This document shows positions 16,836-26,137 of a stretch of 64,000 nucleotides of DNA, piece by piece. The position numbers were made by a program, and so were the translations under genes. Below the pieces are notes generated by a model. The model was not told the origin of the DNA. It made no database searches and worked only from the letters and a program-made list of their open reading frames with translations. Origin of the DNA: Fastidiosipila sanguinis (GTDB taxonomy: Bacteria; Bacillota; Clostridia; Saccharofermentanales; Fastidiosipilaceae); contig NZ_CP027226.1 in the NCBI RefSeq assembly GCF_002998295.1, positions 124,001 through 188,000 of the forward strand, read 5' to 3'. Each line of letters starts with the position of its first letter. Within the stretch, counting starts at the first letter, position 1.

Positions 16836-18659
16836 TTGTCAAAGAGTGATGACAAACAAAAATATATAAGAAATTTTAGTATCATTGCCCACGTAGACCA
16901 TGGTAAGTCTACTTTGGCAGATAGATTACTGCAAAATACAGGTGTCTTGACTGAACGAGAGATGAACAATCAGGTTCTTGACAACATGGACATTGAGCGT
17001 GAGCGTGGAATCACTATCAAGGCTCAAGCCAGCAAAATGTACTATAAGTACAAGGATGGAGAGATATACGAACTTAACCTAATCGACACTCCGGGACACG
17101 TTGACTTCAGCTATGAAGTATCTCGTTCACTCGCAGCATGTGATGGTGCAATTTTAATCGTAGATGCTGCCCAAGGTATTGAGGCACAGACATTAGCTAA
17201 TGTTTATCAAGCTGTAGGCATGGATCTAGAGGTATTACCAGTCATTAATAAGATTGATCTACCTTCAGCACGTCCAGATTTTGTAAAAAATGAAATTGAA
17301 GATGTAATTGGTTTAGATGCTAGTCATGCTCCTTTAATTTCTGCTAAAGAAAATATCAATATTGACCAAGTTTTGGATAGCATAATTGAGTATTTACCTT
17401 CTCCAGATGGAGACCCTGATGCTCCGTTGAGAGCTTTGATATTCGATGCAAAATATGACACTTACCAAGGTGTTGTAATTTATGTGCGTATCAAAGATGG
17501 TCAGGTTAGAGTCGGTGATGAGATTCATTTAATGCACTCTGGAGCTGAATTTACAGTAACTCAAGTTGGAGACTTCAAAGCAGGACAATTAGCTGCTACA
17601 ACAGATCTATCTGCAGGTGATGTTGGATATATTATCGCTTCAATTAAGAATGTTAAAGATACCCAAGTCGGTGATACAGTTACACTAGTCGATAATCCGG
17701 CGAAAGAACCTATACCAGGTTATCAACCAGCTCAACAGATGGTTTATTGTGGACTTTATCCAACAGATAATGCTCGTTATGGCGATTTGAGAGATGCAAT
17801 GGAAAGACTGCAATTAAACGATGCTTCTTTTACCTTCGAGCCTGAAACATCAGCAGCGTTAGGTTTTGGTTTCCGTTGTGGATTCCTAGGTTTGTTGCAC
17901 TATGAAATTATCCAAGAGCGTCTAGAGCGTGAATTCGATCTAGATATTATCTCAACAGCTCCTTCAGTAATTTATCACGTGTTTACCAGTACAGGCGAAA
18001 TGATAGAAGTATCTAACCCTGCCAACTTACCACCAGTAGAGCACATAGAGAGAATAGAAGAGCCGATAGTTACCGCAACGATTATGACTCCAACCGAGTA
18101 TACAGGTAATGTCATGAAACTTTGTCAAGAACGTCGTGGTGAGTATGTAAATATGAATTATCTGGATGAGTCATTGGTTGAAATAACTTATGACATGCCA
18201 CTGAACGAGATTATTTATAATCTCTTCGATGTTCTAAAGTCAAATAGTAAAGGTTATGCTTCTTTGAATTATGAAGTAAAAGATTATAAGCCATCCGATT
18301 TGATTAAGTTAGATATTTTAATTAATCACGAAAAAGTTGACGCCCTTAGCATGATTGTTCATAGGGAGAAAGCTGAATTCCGTGGACGTAAGATGGTTAA
18401 GATTCTCAAAGATGAGATTCCTAGACACCAATTTGAAGTGCCAATCCAGGCAGCAATTGGAGGAAAAGTTATTGCTCGTGAAACGGTTAAAGCCTATCGT
18501 AAAGACGTTATTGCCAAATGTTATGGTGGTGATATCTCACGTAAGAAGAAACTCCTCGAAGCTCAAAAAGCTGGTAAGAAACGTATGCGTCAAGTCGGTA
18601 GCGTAGAGATTCCTCAAGAAGCATTTATGGCAGTTCTCAAGTTAGAGGATGAGGAGTAG
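16836..18659 (+). CDS. lepA: Elongation factor 4 (LepA)
   Basis: A 607-residue translational GTPase that back-translocates or remodels ribosomes. The G motifs are [23 protein letters not shown] and SAKE. The LepA-specific C-terminal domain ends in [17 protein letters not shown]. The start is TTG at 16836, the only codon in place for a full N-terminus, with GAAAGAGG upstream. It lies directly after lepB as in many bacteria, and a terminator follows. Confidence 0.96.
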   Translation: MSKSDDKQKYIRNFSIIAHVDHGKSTLADRLLQNTGVLTEREMNNQVLDNMDIERERGITIKAQASKMYYKYKDGEIYELNLIDTPGHVDFSYEVSRSLAACDGAILIVDAAQGIEAQTLANVYQAVGMDLEVLPVINKIDLPSARPDFVKNEIEDVIGLDASHAPLISAKENINIDQVLDSIIEYLPSPDGDPDAPLRALIFDAKYDTYQGVVIYVRIKDGQVRVGDEIHLMHSGAEFTVTQVGDFKAGQLAATTDLSAGDVGYIIASIKNVKDTQVGDTVTLVDNPAKEPIPGYQPAQQMVYCGLYPTDNARYGDLRDAMERLQLNDASFTFEPETSAALGFGFRCGFLGLLHYEIIQERLEREFDLDIISTAPSVIYHVFTSTGEMIEVSNPANLPPVEHIERIEEPIVTATIMTPTEYTGNVMKLCQERRGEYVNMNYLDESLVEITYDMPLNEIIYNLFDVLKSNSKGYASLNYEVKDYKPSDLIKLDILINHEKVDALSMIVHREKAEFRGRKMVKILKDEIPRHQFEVPIQAAIGGKVIARETVKAYRKDVIAKCYGGDISRKKKLLEAQKAGKKRMRQVGSVEIPQEAFMAVLKLEDEE

Positions 18660-18690
18660 AGGTAAAAAGTTTTTAAATGAAATTTTGTGA

Positions 18691-18730
18691 AAGCAGTGAT
18701 CTGAATTTGTTTCTGATCGCTGCTTTTTTT
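18691..18730 (+). terminator. Rho-independent terminator after lepA
   Basis: The stem AAGCAGTGATC (18691-18701) pairs with GATCGCTGCTT (18715-18725), with one G-U pair, followed by a run of T. It ends the hisS-to-lepA stretch. Confidence 0.85.
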
Positions 18731-19012
18731 CTTGTTTAGATGTGCGGTTCAGTATCATTTTTAGATCTTTAATTGTTAAAATTACTAAATTTATAATCTG
18801 TATTTGTTAAGACTTACAAAAATCAGTAAATAAATTATAAAGTTTGTTAAAAGCTACTGATATAAGTTGAGAAAGGGAATAAATTGGCGTATTATATAAA
18901 AGTAGTCAATGAGATTAATGATTTGCTATCAAATTGCACAAAAACACTAACGGAATTTTGGCTAATATAAAGTAAATGAATTTTTAAAGAAGGAATTATA
19001 TAGGAGGTGCTT
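18731..19012 (+). other. AT-rich intergenic stretch with one weak 28-codon ORF
   Basis: No family-level gene is seen. A TTG-initiated frame at 18884-18970 encodes 28 residues (MAYYIKVVNE...) and has AAAGGGA 5 bases upstream, so a small peptide is possible. There is no other support. The next small gene has a strong AGGAGG at 19002-19007. Confidence 0.3.
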
Positions 19013-19198
19013 ATGATTCCAGGAGAAGAGTTAGTTAGAACAAATAAAAGTGATTTTCATGATGTAGATAATTTTGAAATTTTCAAAAGTTCATTTGAAA
19101 ACCAAGACAATGAGAGAGGCAATAAGCAATTTTACAGCTTGGCGCTTATTACTACAGTTTTAGCAATAGTTGTATGTCTTGCATATCTACTTGGATAA
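19013..19198 (+). CDS. Small single-pass membrane protein
   Basis: A 61-residue protein with a charged, hydrophilic N-terminal part (about 40 residues, rich in Asp/Glu/Asn) and one C-terminal membrane helix, SLALITTVLAIVVCLAYLLG. No family is recognised. ATG at 19013 has AGGAGG (19002-19007) at ideal distance, so translation is likely. The shape, a cytoplasmic head with a C-tail anchor, is all that can be said. A terminator follows directly. Confidence 0.6.
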   Translation: MIPGEELVRTNKSDFHDVDNFEIFKSSFENQDNERGNKQFYSLALITTVLAIVVCLAYLLG

Positions 19199-19224
19199 GT
19201 CACAAGAAAATTGTAAAATAACTC

Positions 19225-19261
19225 ATAGAGTACCCATAATAGATAGGGTACTCTATTTTTA
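19225..19261 (+). terminator. Rho-independent terminator
   Basis: ATAGAGTACCC (19225-19235) pairs perfectly with GGGTACTCTAT (19246-19256), with a 10-base loop and TTTTT after it. Confidence 0.88.
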
Positions 19262-19303
19262 TGAAGATAATTGCTTGTAAATGTAGAGGTTAAGGGGAGA
19301 ATT

Positions 19304-19921
19304 GTGAGAAGCTATTCTAAAATTTTTAGAAACAAAGATTATGGATTTATTAGAGAAGAAGATATGCCTGATTCAGGGTATATATATAATAGTCTCCCAA
19401 GACTTGACGAGATAGACTGGCTAACAACTGGAGAAACTTCCCATCTAGCAGATAACCATTGTGGCGCTGTCACAACGACTAATATGATTATTTATTATCT
19501 GAATTCGACCCAAGATCAGAAAGTTACTAAATTAAAAGCTTTTGATATCTTTGAGCAAGTTCATAGATTTGTTGGAAACGGACCTGTTCCTAAATTATCT
19601 GGCAAAGTACGTAAGATTTTTCATAGATACTATAAACCAGTAGTTCACAAGAGAGTTCGAAGAACTTATGAAATTAAACAAGCTATTGATGAGGGAGAAG
19701 TTATAACATTACTTCTAATGGCAAATTTATTTGATTGGCACTGGGTGCTCTGTGTTGGGTATAGGGAATATTTTAATGGTGATTTTTATCTGGAAGTTGT
19801 CGACGCTTGGCATAATAAAGGGAAGAGATTTTATAAATTGAAGTCTCAGGCTTTCTTAGTTTCAGCGGTTACCTATGATTTAGGAGAAGGTCAGGAGGGA
19901 AAAATAGATAATGGTGTTTAA
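19304..19921 (+). CDS. C39-like (papain-fold) cysteine peptidase-type protein
   Basis: A 205-residue protein with the pattern of Peptidase_C39-like proteins: the putative nucleophile is in DNHCGAVTTTNMI, the His in HWVLCVGYREY and the Asp in VVDAWH. No signal peptide or membrane helix is visible, so it would act in the cytoplasm unless exported otherwise. The start is GTG at 19304, chosen because AAGGGGAG stands 5 bases before it; a TTG at 19271 lacks a ribosome site. Substrate unknown. It is the last gene before the tRNA-Leu and the ABC-transporter island, but a link with the exporters is only suggestive. Confidence 0.65.
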   Translation: MRSYSKIFRNKDYGFIREEDMPDSGYIYNSLPRLDEIDWLTTGETSHLADNHCGAVTTTNMIIYYLNSTQDQKVTKLKAFDIFEQVHRFVGNGPVPKLSGKVRKIFHRYYKPVVHKRVRRTYEIKQAIDEGEVITLLLMANLFDWHWVLCVGYREYFNGDFYLEVVDAWHNKGKRFYKLKSQAFLVSAVTYDLGEGQEGKIDNGV

Positions 19922-20066
19922 TCTTCCGCGATTGCTTGAATACGCAATTTAATAGCGTTCTGAAAAAAGTCGCTTGATTTTAATCGATAGCATGATTATA
20001 ATGATATAGCTTTAAACTCTTGATGCTATTTAAGTAGTTGAGCAGATTTTTGATAATTTAGTAAAT

Positions 20067-20152
20067 GCGGATATGGCGGAATTGGCAGACGCGCTAGATT
20101 TAGGTTCTAGTGTTTAATAGACGTGCAGGTTCGACCCCTGTTATCCGCACCA
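20067..20152 (+). tRNA. tRNA-Leu (anticodon UAG)
   Basis: The acceptor arms GCGGATA and TATCCGC pair fully. The anticodon stem CTAGA/TCTAG encloses loop TTTAGGT, giving anticodon UAG. A variable arm of class II length and the T-loop GGTTCGACCCC are present, and the gene encodes its own ACCA end. It is 86 bases long. Leucine identity fits the long variable arm. The accessory region starts right after it, a common integration point. Confidence 0.95.
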
Positions 20153-20175
20153 TAGTAGTTTTATTTAAAATAGAT

Positions 20176-20226
20176 AAATCCTTGAAAGTGAGTATTTAAC
20201 AGACTTTCAAGGATTTATTCTTTTTA
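20176..20226 (+). terminator. Terminator after tRNA-Leu
   Basis: AAATCCTTGAAAGT (20176-20189) pairs perfectly over 14 bp with ACTTTCAAGGATTT (20203-20216), followed by ATTCTTTTTATT. Confidence 0.8.
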
Positions 20227-20719
20227 TTCAAGGATTAAAATATTCTAATAAACTGACCCAAAATTACCCAAGGATTCACCATAAATTTAATCAGAAAGAA
20301 GATCAAATATTTCAGATGTTTTTTGAGCAATTTGTTTTTGATAGGATTAATAAAGTTAAAAGAGATTCACAATCTGCCTATGATTATAAAATATTTACTT
20401 AGTAGATATTTTGTCAGAAAATTCAGTTGTTAATGAAACAATTAAAAAAATGAGAAACTTAACTATGATAAATATAAGCAAATTCTGCATTGAAAAATTA
20501 GTTAAGTGTATTTATTACAATAAATTATCAACATATTTGTAGATATTGTAGAAAAAATAAATAAAATATTGTATTTTTAGATGAATTTTATGAATTATGT
20601 TAATTTAAATATAAGTTAATTAACTATTGTTTTTAAAAGATGGACGAATAAATTCATGATAGTCTTAGTCAGTAAAGGTTTAACTTTTTTAGATATGCAT
20701 TTTAAAGAAAGTAATAAAG
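20227..20719 (+). other. Gene-poor AT-rich stretch between tRNA-Leu and the ABC island
   Basis: No gene is supported in about 490 bases. Base composition drops sharply in GC from here on. A 12-bp palindrome AGTTAATTAACT is at 20614-20625, about 95 bases before the first permease, and could be a regulator site. The segment at 20260-20280 (complement reading GESLGNFGSV before a stop) looks like a possible gene relic, but it is too short to assign. No copy of the tRNA 3' end was noticed elsewhere in the window. Confidence 0.4.
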
Positions 20720-21778
20720 ATGAATTATTTAGTTGTTATATATAAACATTTACTTTTATTCTTAAAGAAGGATAAATTGCTTTCATTTATTTTATTAATA
20801 ATAAATTTGATTACTTTTATTTCGATTTTTACTTTATACGCTTTATATATGCCGCACCTTAGAGTTAACTCAATAGATAATGCAAGCTACCGTTACTTCG
20901 ATTATAAATTAGGAGAAGTTTCATCAAATTATGAGGCAGTCGACAATATATCTATAGAAAATCCTCTTTCTAGTCTATGGATATCTGGTCAAATAGAAGT
21001 TGATAATACAATGATATCTTTCTCTTCAGAGTATATTTCGCCTAGAGATGGCGAGTATACGCCAAACCTTGTTTCCAAAAATTTAAAAGAAAATGAGGTA
21101 CTAGTAAGAAATATTGGAGAGCTAGGTTTAAGTATAGGCGAGATATTTACACATAAGAATAATAATTTAAAAGTTGTAGGATACTCTAATTTAGCAGAAG
21201 TAACATTTTCTTATAAATATTTAATGAATGAACAAGTAGATTTTGATAACATTACTTTTTGGACTCAAAATGTTTTGACAGGGAACTCGTATAAGGCACT
21301 TAATAATTTTGTAAATAAAAACTTCAAGGTAGCTGATAGTACAACAGGAATAGATATTTTATCAAGACAGATGCAAGAAACCCCAATATTATTGGTAGCA
21401 ATATCAATATTTTATATCATATCTATGATTTCCTTTGCTTATGTTTTGTTTTTTGTTTTTGAAAGACAAAGCTATAATTTTTGGGTTTATGGAATTTTAG
21501 GTTTATCGAGGAAAGCAAGTTTAATACTAAGTATTATTAGCCATATCATCTTTACATTGATGAGTTATCTTATAGCTTGTTTCTTGCATATTTTATTCTG
21601 GGAAAGTTTTTTCAAAAATTTTACAACAACAGGCATTAGAGGCTTTTCATTAATTGATTACGTAATTATTTTTATTCTTCTATTGATAGTTTCATTAATT
21701 CTATTTATACCAAAATATATAACAATAGCACGAGCATCTTTGGCTACTAGTGAAGGAAGGTTTAGAAATGAACTATAG
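20720..21778 (+). CDS. FtsX-type ABC transporter permease (first of a pair)
   Basis: A 352-residue permease: one N-terminal membrane helix (about 15-40), an extracellular domain of about 180 residues, then three helices (about 225-345). This is the FtsX/MacB layout. It forms an operon with a second permease (11-base overlap) and a MacB-type ATPase. Such three-gene units often expel or confer immunity to peptides, including the bacteriocin-associated integral membrane protein group. Codon use is very AT-rich. The ribosome site is weak. Function in peptide handling is inferred. Confidence 0.65.
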   Translation: MNYLVVIYKHLLLFLKKDKLLSFILLIINLITFISIFTLYALYMPHLRVNSIDNASYRYFDYKLGEVSSNYEAVDNISIENPLSSLWISGQIEVDNTMISFSSEYISPRDGEYTPNLVSKNLKENEVLVRNIGELGLSIGEIFTHKNNNLKVVGYSNLAEVTFSYKYLMNEQVDFDNITFWTQNVLTGNSYKALNNFVNKNFKVADSTTGIDILSRQMQETPILLVAISIFYIISMISFAYVLFFVFERQSYNFWVYGILGLSRKASLILSIISHIIFTLMSYLIACFLHILFWESFFKNFTTTGIRGFSLIDYVIIFILLLIVSLILFIPKYITIARASLATSEGRFRNEL

Positions 21779-22946
21779 AACATTAAAAATGTTTTTATAC
21801 AAACAAAAATTAGCTATGGTTTTTAGTTTCGTATTTCTTGCTTTAGGATTGCTTAGTTTAGCAATGACTTTTGCTAAATATAATTACTTGACTAAAAATT
21901 TTACAGAGTTTAAAAAGTTAAATTTCAAACCTGCTTATTATATATATCTTTCAGACGAAGATAATACTGAAAAGATTAAAGAAGTAAAAGAAAATTTAGA
22001 AAAATATGATTTCGTTGAAAAAGTGATTGCTATAAAACGACCAAGGATCATTTTCCCAAGAGGCTCTTACATGGGAGAAAAGTTCAGCGATTATAGATTA
22101 ATAAGTTTAGAAGATATGAACTTGTTGTTGCAGAATAATGTAAAAATACCTGATGATATTATAAATAATTTTGAAACTGATACTGTTTATGCTATTGCTC
22201 CTTATGAATATGATATGAATAAAGGTTCTGAATTTAAGCTAAATTTGAATGAAAAAGAAATTAACTTCAGAGTAATTGCAAGACAGTCTGAAGGTCAAAT
22301 GCATTTAAATTTAAATTCAATAAGTAATATTTTAAGTGTTGATAGTATTTTTGCGGATAAACCAGATGTGGTATACATTTATGATCCAAATAATATATTA
22401 TCTGATAAAGTATTTATTGAACCAGGGATGATTATTAATTTTAGTGACAAGGTCAAAGATAATGAAAAAAGTTTTATTATTGATTATTTAAAATCAATGG
22501 GTGTTATTGCGGTTTATGACATAGAAAATATGTTGCAAGCTTCAAATTATGTTATAAATCTATCTGCAAAAAGACAATTAACAATTCCAATAGTATTATG
22601 TATTGCTGCTTTTGTTATGTTTCAAAGTTTAACTGTATTGAGATTCCATAAATTAAAAAATAGGATAATGATATTTAGAATATTGGGAATGAGTAAGAGT
22701 AAGATATTTCTAGGGTTAAATTTTTGGTCAAGTTTATTAGTGTTAATAGCTAATTTTTTCACAATAATTTTTGTAATCTGGCTTAAGAACATGCCAGATG
22801 AATCATATTGGAAACAAGCAGTATTATTTGATAGTACAATCTTTAAAATAATTTTAATCTTTAGCTTGTTTTTGCTTTTGATTCAATATTTTATAAATCT
22901 TAATTTGGTCACAAAAAATAATTTTGATAGAAAAAGTGAGGAATAG
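21768..22946 (+). CDS. FtsX-type ABC transporter permease (second of a pair)
   Basis: A 392-residue permease of the same design: a helix at about 15-40, a large external domain rich in Asp/Asn/Lys, then three helices from about residue 265 on. ATG at 21768 has GAAGGAAGG 7 bases before it and overlaps the end of the previous gene. The external domain is unlike that of its partner, so the two probably form a heterodimer. The ATPase gene begins 2 bases after the stop. Confidence 0.68.
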   Translation: MNYRTLKMFLYKQKLAMVFSFVFLALGLLSLAMTFAKYNYLTKNFTEFKKLNFKPAYYIYLSDEDNTEKIKEVKENLEKYDFVEKVIAIKRPRIIFPRGSYMGEKFSDYRLISLEDMNLLLQNNVKIPDDIINNFETDTVYAIAPYEYDMNKGSEFKLNLNEKEINFRVIARQSEGQMHLNLNSISNILSVDSIFADKPDVVYIYDPNNILSDKVFIEPGMIINFSDKVKDNEKSFIIDYLKSMGVIAVYDIENMLQASNYVINLSAKRQLTIPIVLCIAAFVMFQSLTVLRFHKLKNRIMIFRILGMSKSKIFLGLNFWSSLLVLIANFFTIIFVIWLKNMPDESYWKQAVLFDSTIFKIILIFSLFLLLIQYFINLNLVTKNNFDRKSEE

Positions 22947-22948
22947 TA

Positions 22949-23641
22949 GTGAAGATGGATAATCCTAGTAAACCTTTAATAAAAATGACAAATATAAGTA
23001 AAATATACAAAAACAATAAATTTAATAAAGTAGAAGCTTTAAATAACTTAAATTTAACTGTATATCCTGGAGATTTCATATCTATTAAGGGCGCTTCAGG
23101 TTCAGGAAAAAGTACATTATTAAATATAATAGGTTTTTTAGATAATCAGACAGATGGAGATTATTTATTTAATGGTATAAATACAAAAACGATAAATGAC
23201 TCTAGAAAAAGTGATCTAAGAAACAAAAATATTGCTTTTATTTTACAAGATTTTGGGTTAATAGAAGATGAGACAGCATTGTATAATGTTTGCTTACCTC
23301 TATTATTTACAGATGTGAAAATAAAAGATATTAAGAAAAGGTCAAAAAATTTATTAATTAAGTTAGGTCTGGGAAATTATAAGCATCACTTAGTAAAAAA
23401 TTTATCTGGTGGGCAAAAACAAAGAGTTGCTATAGCTAGAGCTCTTGTAATTGAACCCGATCTAATATTAGCTGATGAACCTACAGGATCGTTGGATAGT
23501 AAAACTGGTGCTGAAATTATGAAATTACTAAAAGATTTAAATTTAGAGAAAGAGGTAACTATTATTTTAGTAACACATGATGAAGAAATTTCTAATTATG
23601 CGAAGATAAAAAAATATATGCATGATGGAGATTTTATATAG
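22949..23641 (+). CDS. MacB/LolD-type ABC transporter ATPase
   Basis: ABC ATPase of about 230 residues. Walker A is GASGSGKST, the signature is [15 protein letters not shown], Walker B is LILADEPTGSLD and the H-loop LVTHDEE. ADEPTGSLD is typical of the FtsX-coupled MacB/LolD class and of putative bacteriocin ABC ATPases. GTG at 22949 lies 6 bases behind GAGG; an ATG at 22955 is the alternative. It powers the two preceding permeases. Confidence 0.88.
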   Translation: MKMDNPSKPLIKMTNISKIYKNNKFNKVEALNNLNLTVYPGDFISIKGASGSGKSTLLNIIGFLDNQTDGDYLFNGINTKTINDSRKSDLRNKNIAFILQDFGLIEDETALYNVCLPLLFTDVKIKDIKKRSKNLLIKLGLGNYKHHLVKNLSGGQKQRVAIARALVIEPDLILADEPTGSLDSKTGAEIMKLLKDLNLEKEVTIILVTHDEEISNYAKIKKYMHDGDFI

Positions 23642-23834
23642 ACTAGATCTGATCTGTGTTAGCATTAAAGTATAAATTATTTATATATATATTAGTATAA
23701 TTTCATTAGTTCTACATAGTAATCAAATGATTTTAAATTCTGATATTGGAATAGATATACTTTAGCCAATTGCCCATAGAACACTTCATCAATAAACACC
23801 TGGCGTTAACAGATACATATATGCAAGACTAACA

Positions 23835-23870
23835 GGGAGGGAAGAAATTCCCTCCCTTCCTATATATTTG
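23835..23870 (+). terminator. Hairpin with GAAA tetraloop, likely terminator
   Basis: GGGAGGGAA (23835-23843), loop GAAA, then TTCCCTCCC (23848-23856): a perfect 9-bp stem. It follows the permease-ATPase operon by about 190 bases. The downstream TTCCTATATATTT is only partly U-rich. A near copy with one A-C mismatch is at 34444-34465. Confidence 0.6.
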
Positions 23871-23970
23871 AATGTAAGTTAAAATAAATTACAAAAAGTG
23901 TGGTAGAAGTTTTTGCTTTCTGCTATACAGGAATACAATATATTCATATACAAGGAGGACATTTAAAATA

Positions 23971-24198
23971 ATGCTTACATCAATTAGATTAAATGAAGAA
24001 ACCTCTAATAGACTGGATAAGCTATCTAAGCACAATGGTAAGTCTAAAGCTTTTTATTTACGTCAGTTGATCGAAGATGGTTTAGGCAAACTAGAATATG
24101 AGTATGAAATTTTACAAGATATCGAAGACTACAGAAAAGGTAAGACTAAAACATACACTCTAGAAGAAATGGAAAACTATTCCGCTTTAACAGATTAA
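23971..24198 (+). CDS. RelB-like (DUF6290-type) ribbon-helix-helix antitoxin without a toxin
   Basis: A 75-residue protein. The N-terminal MLTSIRLNEETSNRLDKLSK with KSKAFYLRQLIEDGL is the ribbon-helix-helix DNA-binding part. The C-terminal EDYRKGKTKTYTLEEME is the tail that in RelB-type antitoxins wraps the RelE toxin. ATG has AGGAGG upstream. Normally relE would follow at once, but here an ABC exporter starts 25 bases later and no RelE-like ORF is seen. It may be an orphan, or act as a repressor of the exporter it precedes. Confidence 0.75.
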   Translation: MLTSIRLNEETSNRLDKLSKHNGKSKAFYLRQLIEDGLGKLEYEYEILQDIEDYRKGKTKTYTLEEMENYSALTD

Positions 24199-24223
24199 TA
24201 CACAGAAATTTAGGTAAAACAAT

Positions 24224-25852
24224 ATGATAGAAATATTAAAAAATAAGAAAAAAGAAAGCATATTTATTTGTGTTTTGATATCCATATCACAATTATTAAG
24301 GACAGTAGGTGCAGCTTTAAACGCATTTGCTTTAACCAGTTTAATTGCACTGGATTTCAGACAATTTATTTTATATGAGGTTTATTTACTAGGAGTTTGG
24401 TTAGTTATAATAGCGTTAGACAGTTCAGCTAATATTTATAAGATGAAATTTTGTCAAGAAATAGCTGTCGATATACGATCTAAAATTACTAGTAGCTTAG
24501 AGCAATTAGAATATAGAGAGTATAACCAAAATAGTGTAGGAACATACATTTCATGGTTAACGAATGACATAAATATAATTAATGAGAAAGGGACATTAAA
24601 ATTTTTTGATATAGTCAAAGGTGTCACAGGAACAATATTTTCTGTAATAGCTCTGTTTGCTTATCATTGGTCACTAGTCTTAGTTACGTTTATATCCTTG
24701 TTAGTAATGTTAGCCATACCTAAAATTTTTAGAAGAAAAGTTGAAACAGCTAGTAAAAAGTCGTCAGTTGCTAATGAGGAATTTGTAGCTAGATCAGAAG
24801 ATATTCTTTCTGGATATAATGTATTATTGAATTACAATCAGCAACAAAATTTAACCGAAAAGATCAAAAGCTATTCTATTGCTCTGATGAATGTTTTATT
24901 TAATCAGGCTAAAATTGAGGCAAAAGTTTTTGCAGCAGGATTTACAGGAAATATCTTTTTTCAAATTCTAATTACTGCATTCACAGGAGCTCTAGCATTC
25001 AAGGGAATTGTAACTATTGGAACAATAGAGGCAACGGGTGCTTTAACTGGAGTTATATTTTCTTCACTGGGAGATTTGTCTAATCAAATTTCATCTATAG
25101 ATAGTGTGAAACCTATTCTAGAAAAATTCAAGCATATAAGTAATATTTCTACTGCAGATGCAAATCGTGATAACTTAGAGAATTATTCAAGAGAAATAGA
25201 CTCTCAAAATAGTTCTGCTGATGTAGTTTATCAAGTAGAAAATTTAGCATATAACTATGGTGAAAAATTAGTATTCGAAAATATGCAATTTACATTCGAG
25301 AAAAATAAAAAGTATTTAATACTAGGAAAAAGTGGAAGTGGCAAGAGTACCTTACTTAAATTATTAATTTCTTATTATGATGATTATCAAGGTAGCATTA
25401 AGTTTTATGGACAAGAAATAAATACAATTCCTAAGGGAGTTATGCGTTCTAATGTGCTTTACTTAGAGCAACAGCCATACTTATTCAATGATACAGTTAG
25501 AGCGAATATCTGCTTAGGGGAGCACTTTTCAGATCATGAGATTGTATCTGCGTTAAATGAATCCGGATTAATTTGTACAGAAGAATTTTTGGATTTTGCT
25601 GTAGGTAAATTAGGCAGTAGATTGTCAGGAGGACAAAGGCAAAGATTGGCTCTTGCGAGAGGAATAATAAGGGGCAAGAGAATTGTACTAATGGATGAAG
25701 TTACGTCAGCTTTGGACAAAGAAACAGCACTTACAGTTGAAAATAACATTTTGTCAAATGAGAACTTAACTGTTATTGCAATTAGCCACACACCTCATAA
25801 AGAAACCATTAATTTATACGATGAAATTTATGAGTTCCCAGAAAAATCATAG
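24224..25852 (+). CDS. ABC half-exporter (membrane domain plus ATPase), copy 1
   Basis: A 542-residue half-transporter: six membrane helices in residues 10-310, then an ATPase. Walker A is GKSGSGKST, the signature LSGGQRQRLALARG, Walker B VLMDEVTSALD and the H-loop AISHTPHK. The layout matches peptide/lantibiotic and multidrug exporters. There is no N-terminal C39 protease domain, so it would not trim double-glycine leaders itself. It could form a homodimer or pair with the related gene at 29090. It lies 25 bases behind the antitoxin gene and is nearly identical to the interrupted copy at 34564-37293. Confidence 0.85.
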   Translation: MIEILKNKKKESIFICVLISISQLLRTVGAALNAFALTSLIALDFRQFILYEVYLLGVWLVIIALDSSANIYKMKFCQEIAVDIRSKITSSLEQLEYREYNQNSVGTYISWLTNDINIINEKGTLKFFDIVKGVTGTIFSVIALFAYHWSLVLVTFISLLVMLAIPKIFRRKVETASKKSSVANEEFVARSEDILSGYNVLLNYNQQQNLTEKIKSYSIALMNVLFNQAKIEAKVFAAGFTGNIFFQILITAFTGALAFKGIVTIGTIEATGALTGVIFSSLGDLSNQISSIDSVKPILEKFKHISNISTADANRDNLENYSREIDSQNSSADVVYQVENLAYNYGEKLVFENMQFTFEKNKKYLILGKSGSGKSTLLKLLISYYDDYQGSIKFYGQEINTIPKGVMRSNVLYLEQQPYLFNDTVRANICLGEHFSDHEIVSALNESGLICTEEFLDFAVGKLGSRLSGGQRQRLALARGIIRGKRIVLMDEVTSALDKETALTVENNILSNENLTVIAISHTPHKETINLYDEIYEFPEKS

Positions 25853-26137
25853 TGGTAATAGATGCTTTATTAGATTGAAATTTATACTTGGAAATGAAGC
25901 TTCACATGATAACTTGTTGGAAGTGCTAGTTTCGTGTAAAATAAAATTAAATATTGAGGAAAATTCACCTAAATGGTAGTAGTGACAGTTTTCATAAGCT
26001 GATATTAATTTTTTGTAGAGTAGTATTTGTTGTATAGCTAAATGTATTTGTAGAGAAAAATTATCTTACATGTGAGTCTGTAAAACGACCTTGATTACAA
26101 AAGTTTATAATTCAAGAACTATAAAAAGGATTTTCAA

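Larger units (their letters stand above)
23721..25861. repeat. Dispersed duplication, copy 1 (2.1 kb)
   Basis: This segment, from AATCAAATGATTTTAAATTC to a few bases past the exporter stop, recurs at 34366-37301. It covers a hairpin, the RelB-like antitoxin and a whole ABC exporter. The exporter proteins of the two copies differ at only scattered residues. The stretch between the start of the repeat and the hairpin is diverged. Copy 1 is intact. Confidence 0.85.

Noticed and set aside
20260-20280. Possible integrase relic next to tRNA-Leu
   Set aside because: Only about ten codons before a stop; no tyrosine recombinase motif and no attR copy of the tRNA end seen in the window.
20443-20550. 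Short ATG frame MRNLTMINISKF... with two Cys, as a possible peptide gene
   Set aside because: No Shine-Dalgarno sequence, in very AT-rich DNA where such frames arise by chance.
25875-25979. 34-codon TTG frame MKFILGNEASHDNLLEV... ending after a Cys, between two transporter genes; considered as a lantibiotic-like precursor
   Set aside because: There is no ribosome site, no clear leader/cleavage motif such as GG or GA, one Cys only, and it partly follows the end of the exporter copy. Not supported as a precursor gene.
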